From Psychrobacter fulvigenes (lineage in GTDB: Bacteria; Pseudomonadota; Gammaproteobacteria; Pseudomonadales; Moraxellaceae), in NCBI RefSeq assembly GCF_904846155.1, contig NZ_CAJGZP010000001.1, positions 434,001 to 498,000 on the forward strand: DNA of 64,000 bases, read 5' to 3'. The position numbers and the translations under genes were made by a program. Of this stretch, positions 37,636 to 47,979 are shown piece after piece (position 1 is the first letter of the stretch; the number at the start of each line of letters is the position of its first letter). Under the pieces are notes generated by a model. The model had not been told where the DNA came from. It worked only from the letters and a program-made list of their open reading frames with translations, and did not search any database.

Positions 37636-37798
37636 GATATGTCCTTAATATAAGATAGGAAATATAGGCGGGCAAAATATACAATGTAAGATAAGTATCG
37701 ATATATATAATAGTATATGAATACTAGCAGATAAACCTTACCAATTCGAGACGCTACTTCTAAAGAATGGTAAGGTTTGTGATATGTCAGTAGGCAAA

Positions 37799-38413
37799 CT
37801 AATCTCGTATACCCAGCTGCTGGCAACGCTCACTATTTAAGTGTATACGAACAAACTCACCGACAGCTAAATGGCCTAACTCAAACCCAGCCACTGACCA
37901 GCGAATCAAACGCAGGCAAGGTAACCCTACGTGTGCTGTCATACGTCGCACTTGACGGTTTTTACCTTCATAAATGGTTAGCATCAGCCATGAGTCTGGT
38001 ACGCTCTTACGCTCACGTATCGGTGGGTCTCGTTGCCAAAGCGACATTGGTAATTCATCTTCAGCGACGTGTTTGACTTCGGCAGGCAGGGTTTTACCAT
38101 CTTTGAGCATCACGCCCTTTTGCAGCTCACTGAGTTGTTTAGAAGTAGGGCTGCCCTCAACTTGCACTAAGTAAGTCTTGCCTTGTTTATGCCCAGCATT
38201 GGCTTTGGGTGGATGGGTAATGGCTTTATTGACTCGTCCATCATTGGTCAAAATCAACAAACCCTCTGACGTAGCATCAAGCCTACCTGCGACTCTTAAT
38301 GACTTATCGGTAAAGTACGGTGCTAGCGTTGAGTGAGCATTATTACTGTCATCGCGAAACTGACTTTGCACGCCGTAAGGCTTATTGAACAAAATAAGGC
38401 TTGAGGTCGACAT
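37799..38413 (-). CDS. rluE: 23S rRNA pseudouridine synthase RluE-like
   Basis: This RsuA-family pseudouridine synthase of 204 residues lacks the S4 domain. The catalytic motif VAGRLDATSEGLLILTND (about 40-57) contains the nucleophile Asp. KTYLVQVEG and YEGKNRQVRRM follow, typical of this family. The start MSTSSLILFNKPYGVQSQF and the absence of an S4 domain favour RluE (position 2457 in E. coli) over RluB/RluF/RsuA. A 107-bp repeat copy starts 28 bases upstream of its start. Confidence 0.9.
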   Translation of the reverse strand: MSTSSLILFNKPYGVQSQFRDDSNNAHSTLAPYFTDKSLRVAGRLDATSEGLLILTNDGRVNKAITHPPKANAGHKQGKTYLVQVEGSPTSKQLSELQKGVMLKDGKTLPAEVKHVAEDELPMSLWQRDPPIRERKSVPDSWLMLTIYEGKNRQVRRMTAHVGLPCLRLIRWSVAGFELGHLAVGEFVRIHLNSERCQQLGIRD

Positions 38414-38440
38414 AAAGTAAAACTTCCTAAAATAACAAAT

Positions 38441-38547
38441 ATAGTCGGAGCACTTTTAAACCGCTACGGTGTTACCCGCCCTAGATGTACTTAGTGTACT
38501 ATCTGCGGTCGGTCGCCTTGTAACGATTTTAAAATTACTTAATTATA
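38441..38547. repeat. 107-bp dispersed repeat, copy 1 (imperfect terminal inverted repeats)
   Basis: Nearly identical to 46481-46587, with about six to ten differences in 107 bases. The ends ATAGTC...TTTTAAA...CGCTAC and their reverse complements form imperfect inverted arms of about 28 bases. The interior contains a conserved GTACT-AGTGTACT element and GC-rich words. It lies about 28 bases upstream of rluE, in the same orientation relative to its gene as copy 2 relative to leuE. It could be a MITE, a REP-like element or a transcription-associated structure. Confidence 0.7.
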
Positions 38548-38713
38548 GATAAAATCTGTTTTGAGAGATAATAAGCTGTGAAATCTAATGGTTCTGATAA
38601 GACGGCTTGTTTTAAATTTAACACGGGCACTTGTCAAAAGATGTTCTTTTCATTTTAACACTAACTGTGTCTAGAATGATTTATGACATCATTTATAAAA
38701 GCTTTATAATTGA

Positions 38714-38756
38714 CACAAAAAAACACCCCAAAAGTCTGAGACTTTTGGGGTGTTTA
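38714..38756 (-). terminator. Terminator of icd
   Basis: A 16-bp stem AAACACCCCAAAAGTC/GACTTTTGGGGTGTTT with a TGA loop. On the minus strand it is followed by a T-rich tail, so it ends icd transcription. Confidence 0.92.
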
Positions 38757-38836
38757 TAGGTTGAGTATGCTATAGGTCAGGTTTGCTTAACTTGACCTAT
38801 AAAAGCAGTCCAATAACTAATAACTTTAGTACGCAA

Positions 38837-41056
38837 TTATAACGAGGCTATCGTGTCATTGAATAAAGCACTTGGGCGCATTACTTGCTTGGCCAACTCT
38901 TCATCTGCATAGTAGTAGCCTTTGATATCTACAGATTTGCCTTGAACCTCATTCAGCTCTTTGACAATGGCTTCTTCGTTGTCTTTTAGCTTTTGTGCGA
39001 ATGGTGTAAATTGCTCTTTTAATTCGCTATCTTGATCCTGCGCCGCCAGCTCCTCGGCCCAGTACATGGCTAGATAGAAATGGCTACCGCGGTTGTCTAA
39101 CTCACCCGTTTTGCGTGATGGTGACTTATCGTTTAACAGCAGCTTTTCGGTCGCTGTATCGAGGGTGTCTGCCAATACTTGTGCTTTGGGGTTGTCGTCG
39201 TTATTGGCCAAATGCTCCAAAGATACCGTCAAGGCCAAGAACTCACCCAAGGAATCCCAACGTAAGTGGTTTTCTTCTACCAGCTGCTCGACATGCTTCG
39301 GAGCAGAACCACCAGCGCCTGTCTCAAACAGACCGCCACCTTTCATTAATGGTACTACTGATAGCATCTTGGCGCTGGTTCCTAACTCTAGAATTGGGAA
39401 CAAGTCAGTTAGGTAATCACGTAAGATGTTACCTGTCGCAGAGATAGTATCAAGACCACGAGCAACGCGCTCTAAGGTATAACGCATGGCACGAACCTGT
39501 GACATGATTTCAATGTGCAGGCCTTCAGTGTCATGATCTTTTAAGTAGGTTCTAACTTTTTTGATCAGCTCATTTTCGTGTGGACGATATGGGTCTAACC
39601 AAAAGATGACAGGGGTGTCTGATTCACGTGCACGGCGAACAGCGAGCTTCACCCAGTCTTGAATTGGCAAGTCTTTGACTTGACACATGCGCCAGATATC
39701 ACCCTTTTCAACACGCTTTTCGAGCAGTACTTCGTCGGTATCAGCGTCGACAATACGGGCAATACCTGCATCGCTAGACTCAAAAGTCTTATCATGTGAG
39801 CCGTACTCTTCAGCTTTTTGTGCCATGAGGCCTACGTTAGGAACCGTACCCATAGTAGTTGGATCAAAGTTACCATGCCACTTACAGAAATTAATCATTT
39901 CTTGATAGATACGGGCAAAGGTAGACTCAGGCATGACGGCTTTACAGTCATATAGCTTGCCATCAGCGCCCCACATTTTACCGCCATTACGAATCATAGC
40001 AGGCATAGAAGCATCGACGATGATGTCGCTTGGCGAATGGAAGTTGGTAATCCCTTTTGCCGAGTCAACCATGGCCAGACGTGGGCGATGCTCTTGACAA
40101 GCATGCAAGTCTTGCTCAATCTCTTCACGCTTCGATGCTGGCAATGTTGAGATTTTGTCGTATAGATCAGCCATACCGTTATTGACGTTAATGCCTAGCT
40201 CATCAAAGAAATCGCCATGTTTTTCAAAGGCTTCTTTGTAGTAGATTCTAACCGCATGTCCAAAGACGATAGGGTGTGATACCTTCATCATGGTGGCTTT
40301 TACGTGCAGTGAGAATAAGATGCCAGCCTCACGGCAATCTTCCATTTCACGCTCATAGAACTCTAGCAGCGATTTTTTGCTCATGACCATCAGATCAATG
40401 ACTTCTTTGTCTTGTAGAGCGATTTCAGGCTTCAAAACTTTCGTGCTGCCATCATCAAGTAACAAGTCCATACGTACGGTACGGGCTTTGTCCAAGGTCA
40501 TCGATTGCTCGCCATCATAGAAGTCGCCGCCATGCATGTGCGACACGTGCGTGCTTGACCACTGTTTCCATTCACCCATCGAGTGTGGATGTTTGCGAGC
40601 ATAGTTTTTGACGGCTTTAGGGGCACGGCGGTCTGAGTTACCTTCACGTAATACTGGGTTCACCGCACTGCCTAGGGCTTTACCATAACGCTTACGCAGC
40701 TCTTTTTCTTCGTCAGTCTGCGGGTCTTCAGGAAAGTCAGGTAACGCATAGCCTTTGCTTTGCAGCTCTTTGATGGCGGCTTTAAGCTGTTGCACAGAGG
40801 CACTGATGTTTGGCAATTTGATAATATTGGTATTTGGGTCTTGTGTCAGACGACCAAGCTCAGCTAGGTTATCTGGAACGCGCTGTTCTTCAGTTAAGTA
40901 GTCGGGGAATTCAGCCAATACACGCGCGGCAACAGAGATGTCACTGGTCTCAACAGCAATCCCTGCTGTCTTGGTAAATGCTTCAACAATAGGTAAGAAT
41001 GAAAGGGTCGCAAGCGCTGGGGCTTCGTCAGTTTTGGTATAAATAATCTTTGACAT
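38837..41056 (-). CDS. icd: Monomeric NADP-dependent isocitrate dehydrogenase (IDH-II)
   Basis: This TCA-cycle enzyme oxidises isocitrate to 2-oxoglutarate with NADP. The 739-residue length and motifs such as [14 protein letters not shown] (about 133-146), [14 protein letters not shown] (about 251-264) and [10 protein letters not shown] (about 655-664) mark the monomeric class, which is unrelated in length to the 416-residue dimeric enzyme. Such a monomeric form is common in Psychrobacter, Acinetobacter and Azotobacter (recalled). It is transcribed alone and ends at a strong terminator. Confidence 0.97.
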   Translation of the reverse strand: MSKIIYTKTDEAPALATLSFLPIVEAFTKTAGIAVETSDISVAARVLAEFPDYLTEEQRVPDNLAELGRLTQDPNTNIIKLPNISASVQQLKAAIKELQSKGYALPDFPEDPQTDEEKELRKRYGKALGSAVNPVLREGNSDRRAPKAVKNYARKHPHSMGEWKQWSSTHVSHMHGGDFYDGEQSMTLDKARTVRMDLLLDDGSTKVLKPEIALQDKEVIDLMVMSKKSLLEFYEREMEDCREAGILFSLHVKATMMKVSHPIVFGHAVRIYYKEAFEKHGDFFDELGINVNNGMADLYDKISTLPASKREEIEQDLHACQEHRPRLAMVDSAKGITNFHSPSDIIVDASMPAMIRNGGKMWGADGKLYDCKAVMPESTFARIYQEMINFCKWHGNFDPTTMGTVPNVGLMAQKAEEYGSHDKTFESSDAGIARIVDADTDEVLLEKRVEKGDIWRMCQVKDLPIQDWVKLAVRRARESDTPVIFWLDPYRPHENELIKKVRTYLKDHDTEGLHIEIMSQVRAMRYTLERVARGLDTISATGNILRDYLTDLFPILELGTSAKMLSVVPLMKGGGLFETGAGGSAPKHVEQLVEENHLRWDSLGEFLALTVSLEHLANNDDNPKAQVLADTLDTATEKLLLNDKSPSRKTGELDNRGSHFYLAMYWAEELAAQDQDSELKEQFTPFAQKLKDNEEAIVKELNEVQGKSVDIKGYYYADEELAKQVMRPSALFNDTIASL

Positions 41057-41805
41057 TTATAATTGTTCCTCTAGTCTGTGGTGAATAATAAAGCTCAAAT
41101 ATAGCTTAATAAATCTATGCAATAACGGACTATATGATTAGATCGAGTTCATCAATATAGTCTTTAGGAAAAAGTCTCTGGAAATTTTCGAGACTGCTTA
41201 AACACTTTCTTTCGCCAACATTAACTTTGGCTAGTTTTCATCAAAATGACACTTTGATAACCGTCTTAGCGACTGATATCTAAGCTATCTGACATTTGAG
41301 TACTTATAGCTGATAAGTACGGGCAGCTGATAAGTACTGGCGGCATATTATAGTGAATCCACTATAAATCCGATACGATGTCAATCCCGTATCATGAACT
41401 AAGTGTACTGTTTTCGCTCATATCCTATGTATCAGAATTATATTAAGCTGATAACAACCTTATTCTACCAGTCATCAGCATCAATATCATCTTTTCCATT
41501 GAAGTAGCCTATCTTTAGTCTCTTTTTAGAGTCGCTATGGTCAAAAAGACATAAGCACCCTCGGTATAACTACCTTTAATAGAATATCTGTACTCAATAC
41601 TGTCATTAAAAACAAAAACCCACCTAAAGTCATCTGCATTTTTGTAGATGATTGTTTAACCTTATTTAGCAATCCTTGCAGAACCTCTCTAGTTGCAGGG
41701 TTTATGATGTTTACAGAGGGTGTCTGCAGATTTTTGCAAATTGTGACAGCATCAGGGCAAAAATTTGGTAGGCTAAAGCACTATATAAAAGACAGAGTGG
41801 GTGTT
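41057..41805. promoter_or_regulatory. Spacer between icd and the FemAB-like gene
   Basis: This divergent spacer of about 750 bases, extending to the preferred ATG at 41806, has no convincing gene. It includes a small palindrome TATAGTGGATTCACTATA-type near 41350-41369. A short hairpin with CCTTGCA/TTGCAGGG arms lies at about 41670-41700. The promoters of both genes lie here. Confidence 0.35.
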
Positions 41806-43167
41806 ATGAATTTACAATATGCGCTACTCAATGATACCAGTTGGCAGAGTCAAACAGATTGGCAGATCCCTGATACGCCATTTATGTCTTTTGCCTTTTG
41901 GCAAGCATTGACAGAGACGGGTGCGATTGGCGAGCAGGCGGGCTGGCTGCCGATATTTATATTAGTACATCGTGTAGCAGCTAGCTCAACAGATGATGAG
42001 CAAAATAACGAAGATTATGTTGCAACTGACAGTGCACAAAAAGCTGAAGAAGTTGAAACAACGACAGTGACGCAATCTGTTGCTGTGTTACCCGTATTTA
42101 TAAAGAACCATCATCGCGGCGAGTTTGTGTTTGATCATGCTTGGGCAGAAGCCTACGCCCGTTACGGTGTTGATTATTATCCAAGGCTGGTGACCAGTGC
42201 GCCTTATACCCCGATTACTGGTCAGCGGCTATGGTTGGCAGAAGGTGAGGTGCTGACGGCTGATATTTTGCAGACGGCAATAGCAGGGGTGGACGATATT
42301 TCTCAGCAAGTGGGTGCATCAAGTTGGCATGGGTTGTTTGTGACGCCTGAGCTGGCTTCTGTTGCGAGCGCAGCGATGCCTACGGATGTCGATATAGAGC
42401 GTGCGCTCGCCGCCCAAGATAATGGTTTAGAGCCAACCGCTATCGATATACCAATACTTGAGCGTCAAGGCTGTCAGTTCTTGTGGCAAAATAAGAATTT
42501 ACTTGACGATGAGCAGCCATTTACAGACTTTGATGCCTTCTTAATGACCCTGACAGCAAAGAAGCGCAAAAATATTCGCGCTGAACGCAAAAAAGTTGCG
42601 AGACAAGGTATCCGCTGCGTCCGAAAATGCGGTGAGGACATTACTGAGGGAGACTGGAAAGCGTTTTATCACTGTTATGTGATGACCTATGCCATACGTG
42701 GGCAGAGACCATACTTAAGTGAAGCCTTCTTTAAAAAGCTGGCGCAAAGCATGCCTGAGCATCTGTTTTTAGCGCAAGCTTATAATGAGAGTGACGAGAT
42801 TATTGCCAGCAGTTTGTTTTTATACGATAAACCTCATAGCAAAGGCGCTACTCTTTATGGCCGCTATTGGGGCGCACTGGGTGAGTACGATAGCCTGCAT
42901 TTTGAGCTCTGCTATTATCAAGGCATTGAGTTTGCCATTGAACAGGGCTTGACATATTTTGATCCCGGTACTCAAGGTGAGCATAAGTTAATACGCGGTT
43001 TTATCCCAACCAAGACGCACTCGTTACATCGCATCTATGACCCGCGCTTCGTGCCAGCTATTAGCGACTTTTGCACAAAAGATCGGATGCATATGGCGCA
43101 GTATCGCAAGCAAGCGCATGAGGCATTGCCATTTAACAGTGATAATATGCCATCCTTTGATTCTTGA
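41806..43167 (+). CDS. FemAB/GNAT-like protein, peptidogalycan biosynthesis family (COG3146)
   Basis: This is a double-GNAT-like acyltransferase-fold protein of unknown substrate. From ATG 41806 the product has 453 residues. Its C-terminal half carries the family signature KKRKNIRAERKKV (about 255-267), followed by YGRYWGA, LHFELCYYQGIEFAI and FDPGTQGEHKLIRGF (about 380-395), which I recognise as the COG3146 family signature. The N-terminal insert is acidic and variable. A longer frame from 41704 lacks support. The gene is followed by ubiC 87 bases downstream, and the two may form an operon. Confidence 0.85.
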   Translation: MNLQYALLNDTSWQSQTDWQIPDTPFMSFAFWQALTETGAIGEQAGWLPIFILVHRVAASSTDDEQNNEDYVATDSAQKAEEVETTTVTQSVAVLPVFIKNHHRGEFVFDHAWAEAYARYGVDYYPRLVTSAPYTPITGQRLWLAEGEVLTADILQTAIAGVDDISQQVGASSWHGLFVTPELASVASAAMPTDVDIERALAAQDNGLEPTAIDIPILERQGCQFLWQNKNLLDDEQPFTDFDAFLMTLTAKKRKNIRAERKKVARQGIRCVRKCGEDITEGDWKAFYHCYVMTYAIRGQRPYLSEAFFKKLAQSMPEHLFLAQAYNESDEIIASSLFLYDKPHSKGATLYGRYWGALGEYDSLHFELCYYQGIEFAIEQGLTYFDPGTQGEHKLIRGFIPTKTHSLHRIYDPRFVPAISDFCTKDRMHMAQYRKQAHEALPFNSDNMPSFDS

Positions 43168-43253
43168 TAACCATCACTTATGATGATTCATTATCATAAG
43201 TCACGATTCACGTGAGCCTTCTTCTTTTAGCACTCAACAATTAGCTATTTACT

Positions 43254-43745
43254 ATGTCCAATAACCACTCTACAACTTGTACGCCTGCGGCTGAGCTATT
43301 GGCTTGGCTGAATGCGGAAGGCTCTCTGACTGCCATGCTAGAACAAAAAGCAGGACAGCCATTACGCGTAGAGCGCAGCTTTGAAGGCTATCGCTCGCTG
43401 TCTTTAGCCCAAAAAAAGCAACTCGGCGTGCAAGGCGCCATGCTCAATCGGCCCATGTTGGCATGGGTGCGTGAAGTACAGTTGTATGGTAACGATGAAA
43501 GACCATGGGTAGCAGCGCAAAGCATCTTTCCACTGCCTAGTCTAAAAGGGCGTGCACGGCGTTTGCAGCAGCTAAAAGGCACGCCCATTGGCTATGTCAT
43601 GTTTAAGCGCTGCCGTACACTGCCAAGCCAGCGTTTCATTGCTCAGACGGCTGCTGGTTGGCAGCGACAAACGCGTTATGACTGGTATGGTCGCAAGCTG
43701 CTCATTAGTGAGACTTTTTTGTCAGCCTTTTGTCAGATTCTTTAA
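43254..43745 (+). CDS. ubiC: Chorismate pyruvate-lyase UbiC
   Basis: UbiC splits chorismate to 4-hydroxybenzoate plus pyruvate, the first committed step of ubiquinone synthesis. The 163-residue sequence contains the conserved WVREVQLYG block (about 64-72), the VAAQSIFPLPSL strand and the C-terminal R-x-x-R-Y-D-W-Y-G-R-K-LL-I-S-E-T-F segment (about 140-156). The catalytic Glu lies in SETF. The family is poorly conserved, so the match rests on order and spacing of these blocks. ubiA, which often follows, is absent here. Confidence 0.82.
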   Translation: MSNNHSTTCTPAAELLAWLNAEGSLTAMLEQKAGQPLRVERSFEGYRSLSLAQKKQLGVQGAMLNRPMLAWVREVQLYGNDERPWVAAQSIFPLPSLKGRARRLQQLKGTPIGYVMFKRCRTLPSQRFIAQTAAGWQRQTRYDWYGRKLLISETFLSAFCQIL

Positions 43746-44070
43746 GTGCTTATAGATGCTTTGCTTTTCATTTGTCACAACACCAAGTCAGTTATGCTAG
43801 TTAGTAAAATGAAGCTTTAGTAAGGCGCCTTTATGATGTTAAATGAATTGTTTTGTATCGCTATTATAGTTAATTGTCAGACTAATAAACTCACTCATGC
43901 CAAGATGAGTTTTTTGCGCTCGTAACATAAAGTTTCATGTTACACTTGATTGCAGCGATATCTCAGATGCAAAAACGCATCAAAACTATTGCTGAGAACG
44001 AGACGCTAGCTTAGGCTTCTCCCCCTCTAACAGCTCCCTCCTAATAATAGTGAATACATAGGACATCAAT
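43746..44070. promoter_or_regulatory. glyA upstream region with two small hairpins
   Basis: This 325-base leader holds a possible weak terminator after ubiC (ACTCAT/ATGAGT followed by T6, at 43893-43916) and a perfect 7-bp stem GTAACAT/ATGTTAC at 43922-43943. A pyrimidine-rich CTCCCTC stretch precedes glyA. No aptamer of a known riboswitch class was recognised. Confidence 0.45.
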
Positions 44071-45327
44071 ATGTTTAAAGATATATCTATCAAAGATTAT
44101 GATCCTGAGCTTTCTGCTGCTATGGAAGCCGAAAGTGTTCGTCAAGAAAACCACATCGAGCTTATTGCATCAGAAAACTACTGCTCGCAAGCAGTCATGG
44201 AAGCACAAGGCACAGATCTCACCAATAAGTATGCTGAAGGCTATCCTGGCAAGCGCTATTATGGTGGCTGTGAGCACGTTGACGTGGTCGAGCAGTTGGC
44301 GATTGATCGTGCAAAAGAGTTGTTCGGTGCCGAGTATGTCAACGTACAGCCGCATTCAGGTAGCCAAGCAAACTCAGCAGTATTTTTGGCGCTGCTTGAT
44401 GCCAACGATACCGTACTTGGCATGAGCCTAGATGCTGGTGGTCACTTGACGCACGGCGCACATATTAACTTCTCAGGTCTCAACTATAACGCCGTACAAT
44501 ATGGCTTAGTTGAAGAGACAGGCCTGATTGATTATGACGAAGTGGAGCGTTTGGCAAAAGAGCACAAGCCTAAAATGATTATTGCTGGTTTTTCAGCGTA
44601 CTCACAGGTTGTGGACTGGCAGCGTTTCCGTGAAATCGCTGACGAAGTAGGTGCCTACTTACTCGTTGATATGGCGCACGTTGCTGGCCTTATCGCTGGC
44701 GGTGTTTATCCAAACCCAGTACCATTTGCTGATGTGGTTACCACTACGACGCATAAAACCTTACGTGGCCCACGCTCGGGTATGATTCTTGCCCGTGACG
44801 AAAAGCTTGCCAAAAAGCTCAATTCTGCGGTATTCCCAGGCAACCAAGGTGGCCCGCTGATGCATGTGATCGCTGCTAAAGCGGTTTCATTCAAAGAGGC
44901 ATTAGAGGACAACTTCAAAACTTATCAGCAGCAAGTGGTCAAAAATGCAAAAGCAATGGCGAAAGCTATCCAAGAGCGTGGTTATGAAATCATCTCTGGT
45001 GGTACTGAAAACCATCTGATGCTGATCAGCCTAGTTAAGCAAGAATTGACTGGTAAAGAAGCAGACAAGTGGCTGGGTGATGCGCATATCACGGTCAATA
45101 AAAACGCTGTACCAAACGATCCAAAATCTCCTTTCGTCACTTCTGGTATCCGTATCGGTACGCCAGCGATTACGACACGCGGTTTTAACGAAGCGCAAGC
45201 TGGTGAGCTGGCAGGTTGGATTTGTGACGTACTAGATAGCCGCGGCGATGAAAAGGTCGCTGCTGAAGTGCGTGCTAAAGTAGAAGCGATCTGTAAAGAG
45301 TTACCAGTTTACGAAAAAAACCAGTAA
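44071..45327 (+). CDS. glyA: Serine hydroxymethyltransferase
   Basis: This PLP enzyme interconverts serine and glycine with tetrahydrofolate and supplies one-carbon units. The 418 residues contain [15 protein letters not shown] (about 34-48), [22 protein letters not shown] (about 200-212) and the PLP-lysine block [15 protein letters not shown] (about 222-236). The terminal region carries SGIRIGTPA. Everything matches bacterial GlyA in length and order. A terminator follows 67 bases after the stop. Confidence 0.98.
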   Translation: MFKDISIKDYDPELSAAMEAESVRQENHIELIASENYCSQAVMEAQGTDLTNKYAEGYPGKRYYGGCEHVDVVEQLAIDRAKELFGAEYVNVQPHSGSQANSAVFLALLDANDTVLGMSLDAGGHLTHGAHINFSGLNYNAVQYGLVEETGLIDYDEVERLAKEHKPKMIIAGFSAYSQVVDWQRFREIADEVGAYLLVDMAHVAGLIAGGVYPNPVPFADVVTTTTHKTLRGPRSGMILARDEKLAKKLNSAVFPGNQGGPLMHVIAAKAVSFKEALEDNFKTYQQQVVKNAKAMAKAIQERGYEIISGGTENHLMLISLVKQELTGKEADKWLGDAHITVNKNAVPNDPKSPFVTSGIRIGTPAITTRGFNEAQAGELAGWICDVLDSRGDEKVAAEVRAKVEAICKELPVYEKNQ

Positions 45328-45393
45328 GCCAGTTCTCTTAATTTTAGTCAGCACTTATTGAAAATAGTGAAAATAGTAAAAATAGTATAAAAT

Positions 45394-45427
45394 AAAAACC
45401 GCTTAGCTTTTGCTAGGCGGTTTTTTG
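45394..45427. terminator. Bidirectional terminator, glyA / DUF2164 gene
   Basis: The stem AAAACCGCTTAGC/GCTAGGCGGTTTT with a TTTT loop and following T run sits between convergent genes. A run of AAAATAGT repeats (45360-45390) precedes it. Confidence 0.88.
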
Positions 45428-45446
45428 TTGGCAACTTTCCTGCAAA

Positions 45447-45695
45447 CTAATCTTTCTTCAACGCATGACTGTCTTCTAAGATAACGGTAAACCTCTCGTG
45501 TAACCAAGGCTCAAGCTCATCAATGGCTTGGTTATAGAGTTTTGGCCCTATTAGCTCGAGTAAAAAATCTAATAATATTTTTGCTGGAAAGTCCTCAAGT
45601 TCAAATTCAAGCTCATCTCTCATATAACATTTTAAGCTATCTATGATGGCGTCTTCATCTTCAGCGGACAGTTTTATACCTCTTTTGTTTTTCAT
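45447..45695 (-). CDS. DUF2164 family protein
   Basis: This small 82-residue acidic protein of unknown function has the DUF2164 order: KLSAEDEDAIIDSLKCYM, then an acidic helix LEFELEDFPAKILLDFLLELIGP split by conserved Glu and Phe, and YNQAIDELEPWL near the end. No membrane segment is predicted. It is likely a single gene. Confidence 0.82.
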   Translation of the reverse strand: MKNKRGIKLSAEDEDAIIDSLKCYMRDELEFELEDFPAKILLDFLLELIGPKLYNQAIDELEPWLHERFTVILEDSHALKKD

Positions 45696-45798
45696 TGTTT
45701 CCTCTGCAATTACTTAAATTGTGAAAGCCATCCTATAGCTTACTAGATGCGGTAGGTTATAACCTCTCATTCAGCAAGTTAAGCAAAACAGACTTCTA

Positions 45799-46455
45799 TT
45801 AAGTGAGCTGCGCCATCCATAGATTAATGGCAAATCCAATGAATATGAAGCCAGTAAAACTCATGCTTGCTATGATTAGCCTGGGTGACTGGCTAAATTT
45901 ACGCGATAGGTTTTTACCAGAAAACACCATCACGCTTTGGTAGCTGACACTGATGATTTGCAGAATTACTGCCAATATAAAAAAAGATAAAAACGGATGC
46001 GGATAGGCGGGATCAACGAACTGTACAAAGAACGATAAGAAAAACAGAATGCCTTTGGGATTGGTCAAGCTAAGGAGCAGGGCGCGATAAAAGAAGTTTT
46101 GACTTGTTGGCGGTGTAGAGAGCTTGGGCTCGGCATCGGCAAGTAGTGCTCTATGACGAAAGGTTTGATAAGCTCCCATGAGTAGCTTGACCCCAAGGTA
46201 TAGCAAATATAAGCCGCCAATCAGCTTGATACCATTGAACAGGACTGGGTATAGCTTGAGTAGACCACCAACCCCAAGTACAGTGACTAGCATCAAAATA
46301 CTATCACCCACAAAGATACCCGCTACTGCGCGGTAGCCTTTGCGCACGCCATGGGCGGCTGCGACAGATAGGCAATACAGGCTGTTTGGACCTGGCAATA
46401 ATATGATGATGATTGAACCGATGATATATGCGGTAAGATCAGTAATGCCAAACAT
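45799..46455 (-). CDS. leuE: LysE/RhtB family amino-acid exporter, LeuE-like
   Basis: This inner-membrane exporter has about six helices in 218 residues. The start segment with LLPGPNSLYCLS (about 19-30), then GYRAVAGIFVGDSILM and SLTNPKGILFFLSFFVQFVDP, are close to E. coli LeuE, which exports leucine and some other hydrophobic amino acids. Substrate is inferred. Copy 2 of the 107-bp repeat starts 26 bases upstream of its start and may hold its promoter. Confidence 0.88.
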   Translation of the reverse strand: MFGITDLTAYIIGSIIIILLPGPNSLYCLSVAAAHGVRKGYRAVAGIFVGDSILMLVTVLGVGGLLKLYPVLFNGIKLIGGLYLLYLGVKLLMGAYQTFRHRALLADAEPKLSTPPTSQNFFYRALLLSLTNPKGILFFLSFFVQFVDPAYPHPFLSFFILAVILQIISVSYQSVMVFSGKNLSRKFSQSPRLIIASMSFTGFIFIGFAINLWMAQLT

Positions 46456-46480
46456 AAAAAGTCCTTTACCACGCCCAAAT

Positions 46481-46587
46481 ATAGTCGGAGTACTTTTAAA
46501 CCGCTACGGTGTTACCCGCCCTAGATGTACTCAGTGTACTATCTGCGGTCGGTCGCCTTGTAGCGATTTTAAAATTCCTTGACTATA
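46481..46587. repeat. 107-bp dispersed repeat, copy 2 (imperfect terminal inverted repeats)
   Basis: Copy 2 of the element at 38441-38547. It begins ATAGTCGGAG and ends GACTAT, so the outermost six bases are inverted. The inner arms TTTTAAA and CGCTAC are also inverted (about 28-base imperfect TIRs). It lies 26 bases upstream of leuE, in the same orientation relative to its gene as copy 1. Confidence 0.7.
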
Positions 46588-46654
46588 AAAGCCCCAATTA
46601 TAAAATATAATCGGGGCTTATTTATATCAATTCAGTCTTATTTGATGACTAAAG

Positions 46655-47929
46655 TCACATAAACGGTAAATTAACGAAGATCTGCAATACCGTAGCGTTG
46701 ACGATATCGACAAAGAAAGCACCAACCATAGGTACAATCAAAAACGCTTTATACGAGGGTAAGTAACGATCGGTGACCGCTTGCATATTAGCAATCGCCG
46801 TCGGAGTTGCACCCATACCAAAACCACAATGTCCTGCTGATAAAACCGCTGCATCGTAGTTTTTGCCCATGATTTTAAAGGTCACAAAGTACACATATAT
46901 AATCATGACCACTGTTTGTACCAGCAAGATAATCAATACTGGGCCTGCCAGATCAGTCAGCTGCCATAGTTTCAACGATAGTAATGCCATGGCCAAAAAC
47001 AGACTCAAAGAAGCGTTACCTAATACATCAATGGCACGGTCAAACATATCAAAGTTAAAGAAGATGGTGAGGACGTTACGAATAATCACCCCGCCTGCCA
47101 GTGCCCAAACGAACGTTGGTAGCTCAAACCAAGTATCTGCGGCAACCAAAGTCATGGTCTCTGCAAACGCCAAAGCACCAGCAAACAGCGCTAAGGTCTC
47201 AATCGTAGAAGAGGCTGTAATAAGGCGAATATGGTCAGGTTTTTCAAAGATTTCTTTATCACCAAGAATATCGTCTTCATCGTGTTTGGTGCTATACAGC
47301 GACTGCGCGCCAGCGACTTTTTCGATATCGCTTGGATCTGGGTTGTAAGGGGTTGGTTTTATCCCAAGCTTTTGAATCAATCGATGAGCCACAGGGCCAC
47401 CAACCACGCCGCCCGCTACCAAGCCATAGGTTGCAACCGCGATACCCAGTGTCGTCGCTCCGACCACGCCGTATTCTTGCTCTAAGGTAATGCCCCAAGC
47501 GCCTGCTGTTCCATGGCCACCAGTTAAAGCAATAGAGCCTGTCACCAATCCAAGCAGAGGGTCAAGTCCAAGCACGCTGGCCATAGCGACGCCAACGACA
47601 TCTTGTAGAACAATGAAAACTGAGACCACAATAGTGAAAATTAACAATGGCGTACCGCCGGCTTTAAGCTTGCTAAAATCAGCACTCAGTCCAATAGAGG
47701 CAAAAAACATCAGCATGGTGGCCGTCTGTAGGCCTTGGTGAAAGTTAAAACTAAATCCCCAAAATATATTGAGCACATAAACAATAATCGCAGCGACCAA
47801 ACCGCCTGCAACAGGTTCTGGAATATTAAAGTTTTCCAAAAACTTAATATTTTTTACTAAAAAGCGTCCTAGCAGTAGCACTAAAGTGGCTAAGATCAGC
47901 GTATAGTAGCCGTTTAAAGTAATTTCCAT
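46655..47929 (-). CDS. gltS: Sodium/glutamate symporter GltS
   Basis: This secondary carrier takes up glutamate with sodium and has 424 residues with about ten to twelve helices. Family signatures are visible: the first helix and PEPVAGGLVAA (about 37-47), GLDPLLGLVTGSIALTGGHGTAGAWG around 122-147, and GHCGFGMGATPTAIANM at 366-382. The central cytoplasmic loop of about 45 residues (around 200-245) is charged. It is transcribed alone ahead of leuE, on the same strand. Confidence 0.95.
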   Translation of the reverse strand: MEITLNGYYTLILATLVLLLGRFLVKNIKFLENFNIPEPVAGGLVAAIIVYVLNIFWGFSFNFHQGLQTATMLMFFASIGLSADFSKLKAGGTPLLIFTIVVSVFIVLQDVVGVAMASVLGLDPLLGLVTGSIALTGGHGTAGAWGITLEQEYGVVGATTLGIAVATYGLVAGGVVGGPVAHRLIQKLGIKPTPYNPDPSDIEKVAGAQSLYSTKHDEDDILGDKEIFEKPDHIRLITASSTIETLALFAGALAFAETMTLVAADTWFELPTFVWALAGGVIIRNVLTIFFNFDMFDRAIDVLGNASLSLFLAMALLSLKLWQLTDLAGPVLIILLVQTVVMIIYVYFVTFKIMGKNYDAAVLSAGHCGFGMGATPTAIANMQAVTDRYLPSYKAFLIVPMVGAFFVDIVNATVLQIFVNLPFM

Positions 47930-47979
47930 AAGTTAATCCTTTTTATTATTAAGGGAAGAAAGTAAGTAGCAGGGATAAA

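Larger units (their letters stand above)
38414..38836. other. Spacer between rluE and icd, containing the 107-bp repeat
   Basis: This region of 423 bases between two minus-strand genes holds the repeat (38441-38547), an AT-rich core and the icd terminator (38714-38756). No gene is visible. Confidence 0.45.

Noticed and set aside
41704..41805. Longer N-terminus of the FemAB-like gene from 41704
   Set aside because: It starts without a ribosome site and reads through leader-like sequence; ATG 41806 fits the family better.
43922..43943. Glycine or other riboswitch before glyA
   Set aside because: The stem GTAACAT/ATGTTAC is short and no known aptamer core was recognised; kept only as a hairpin note.
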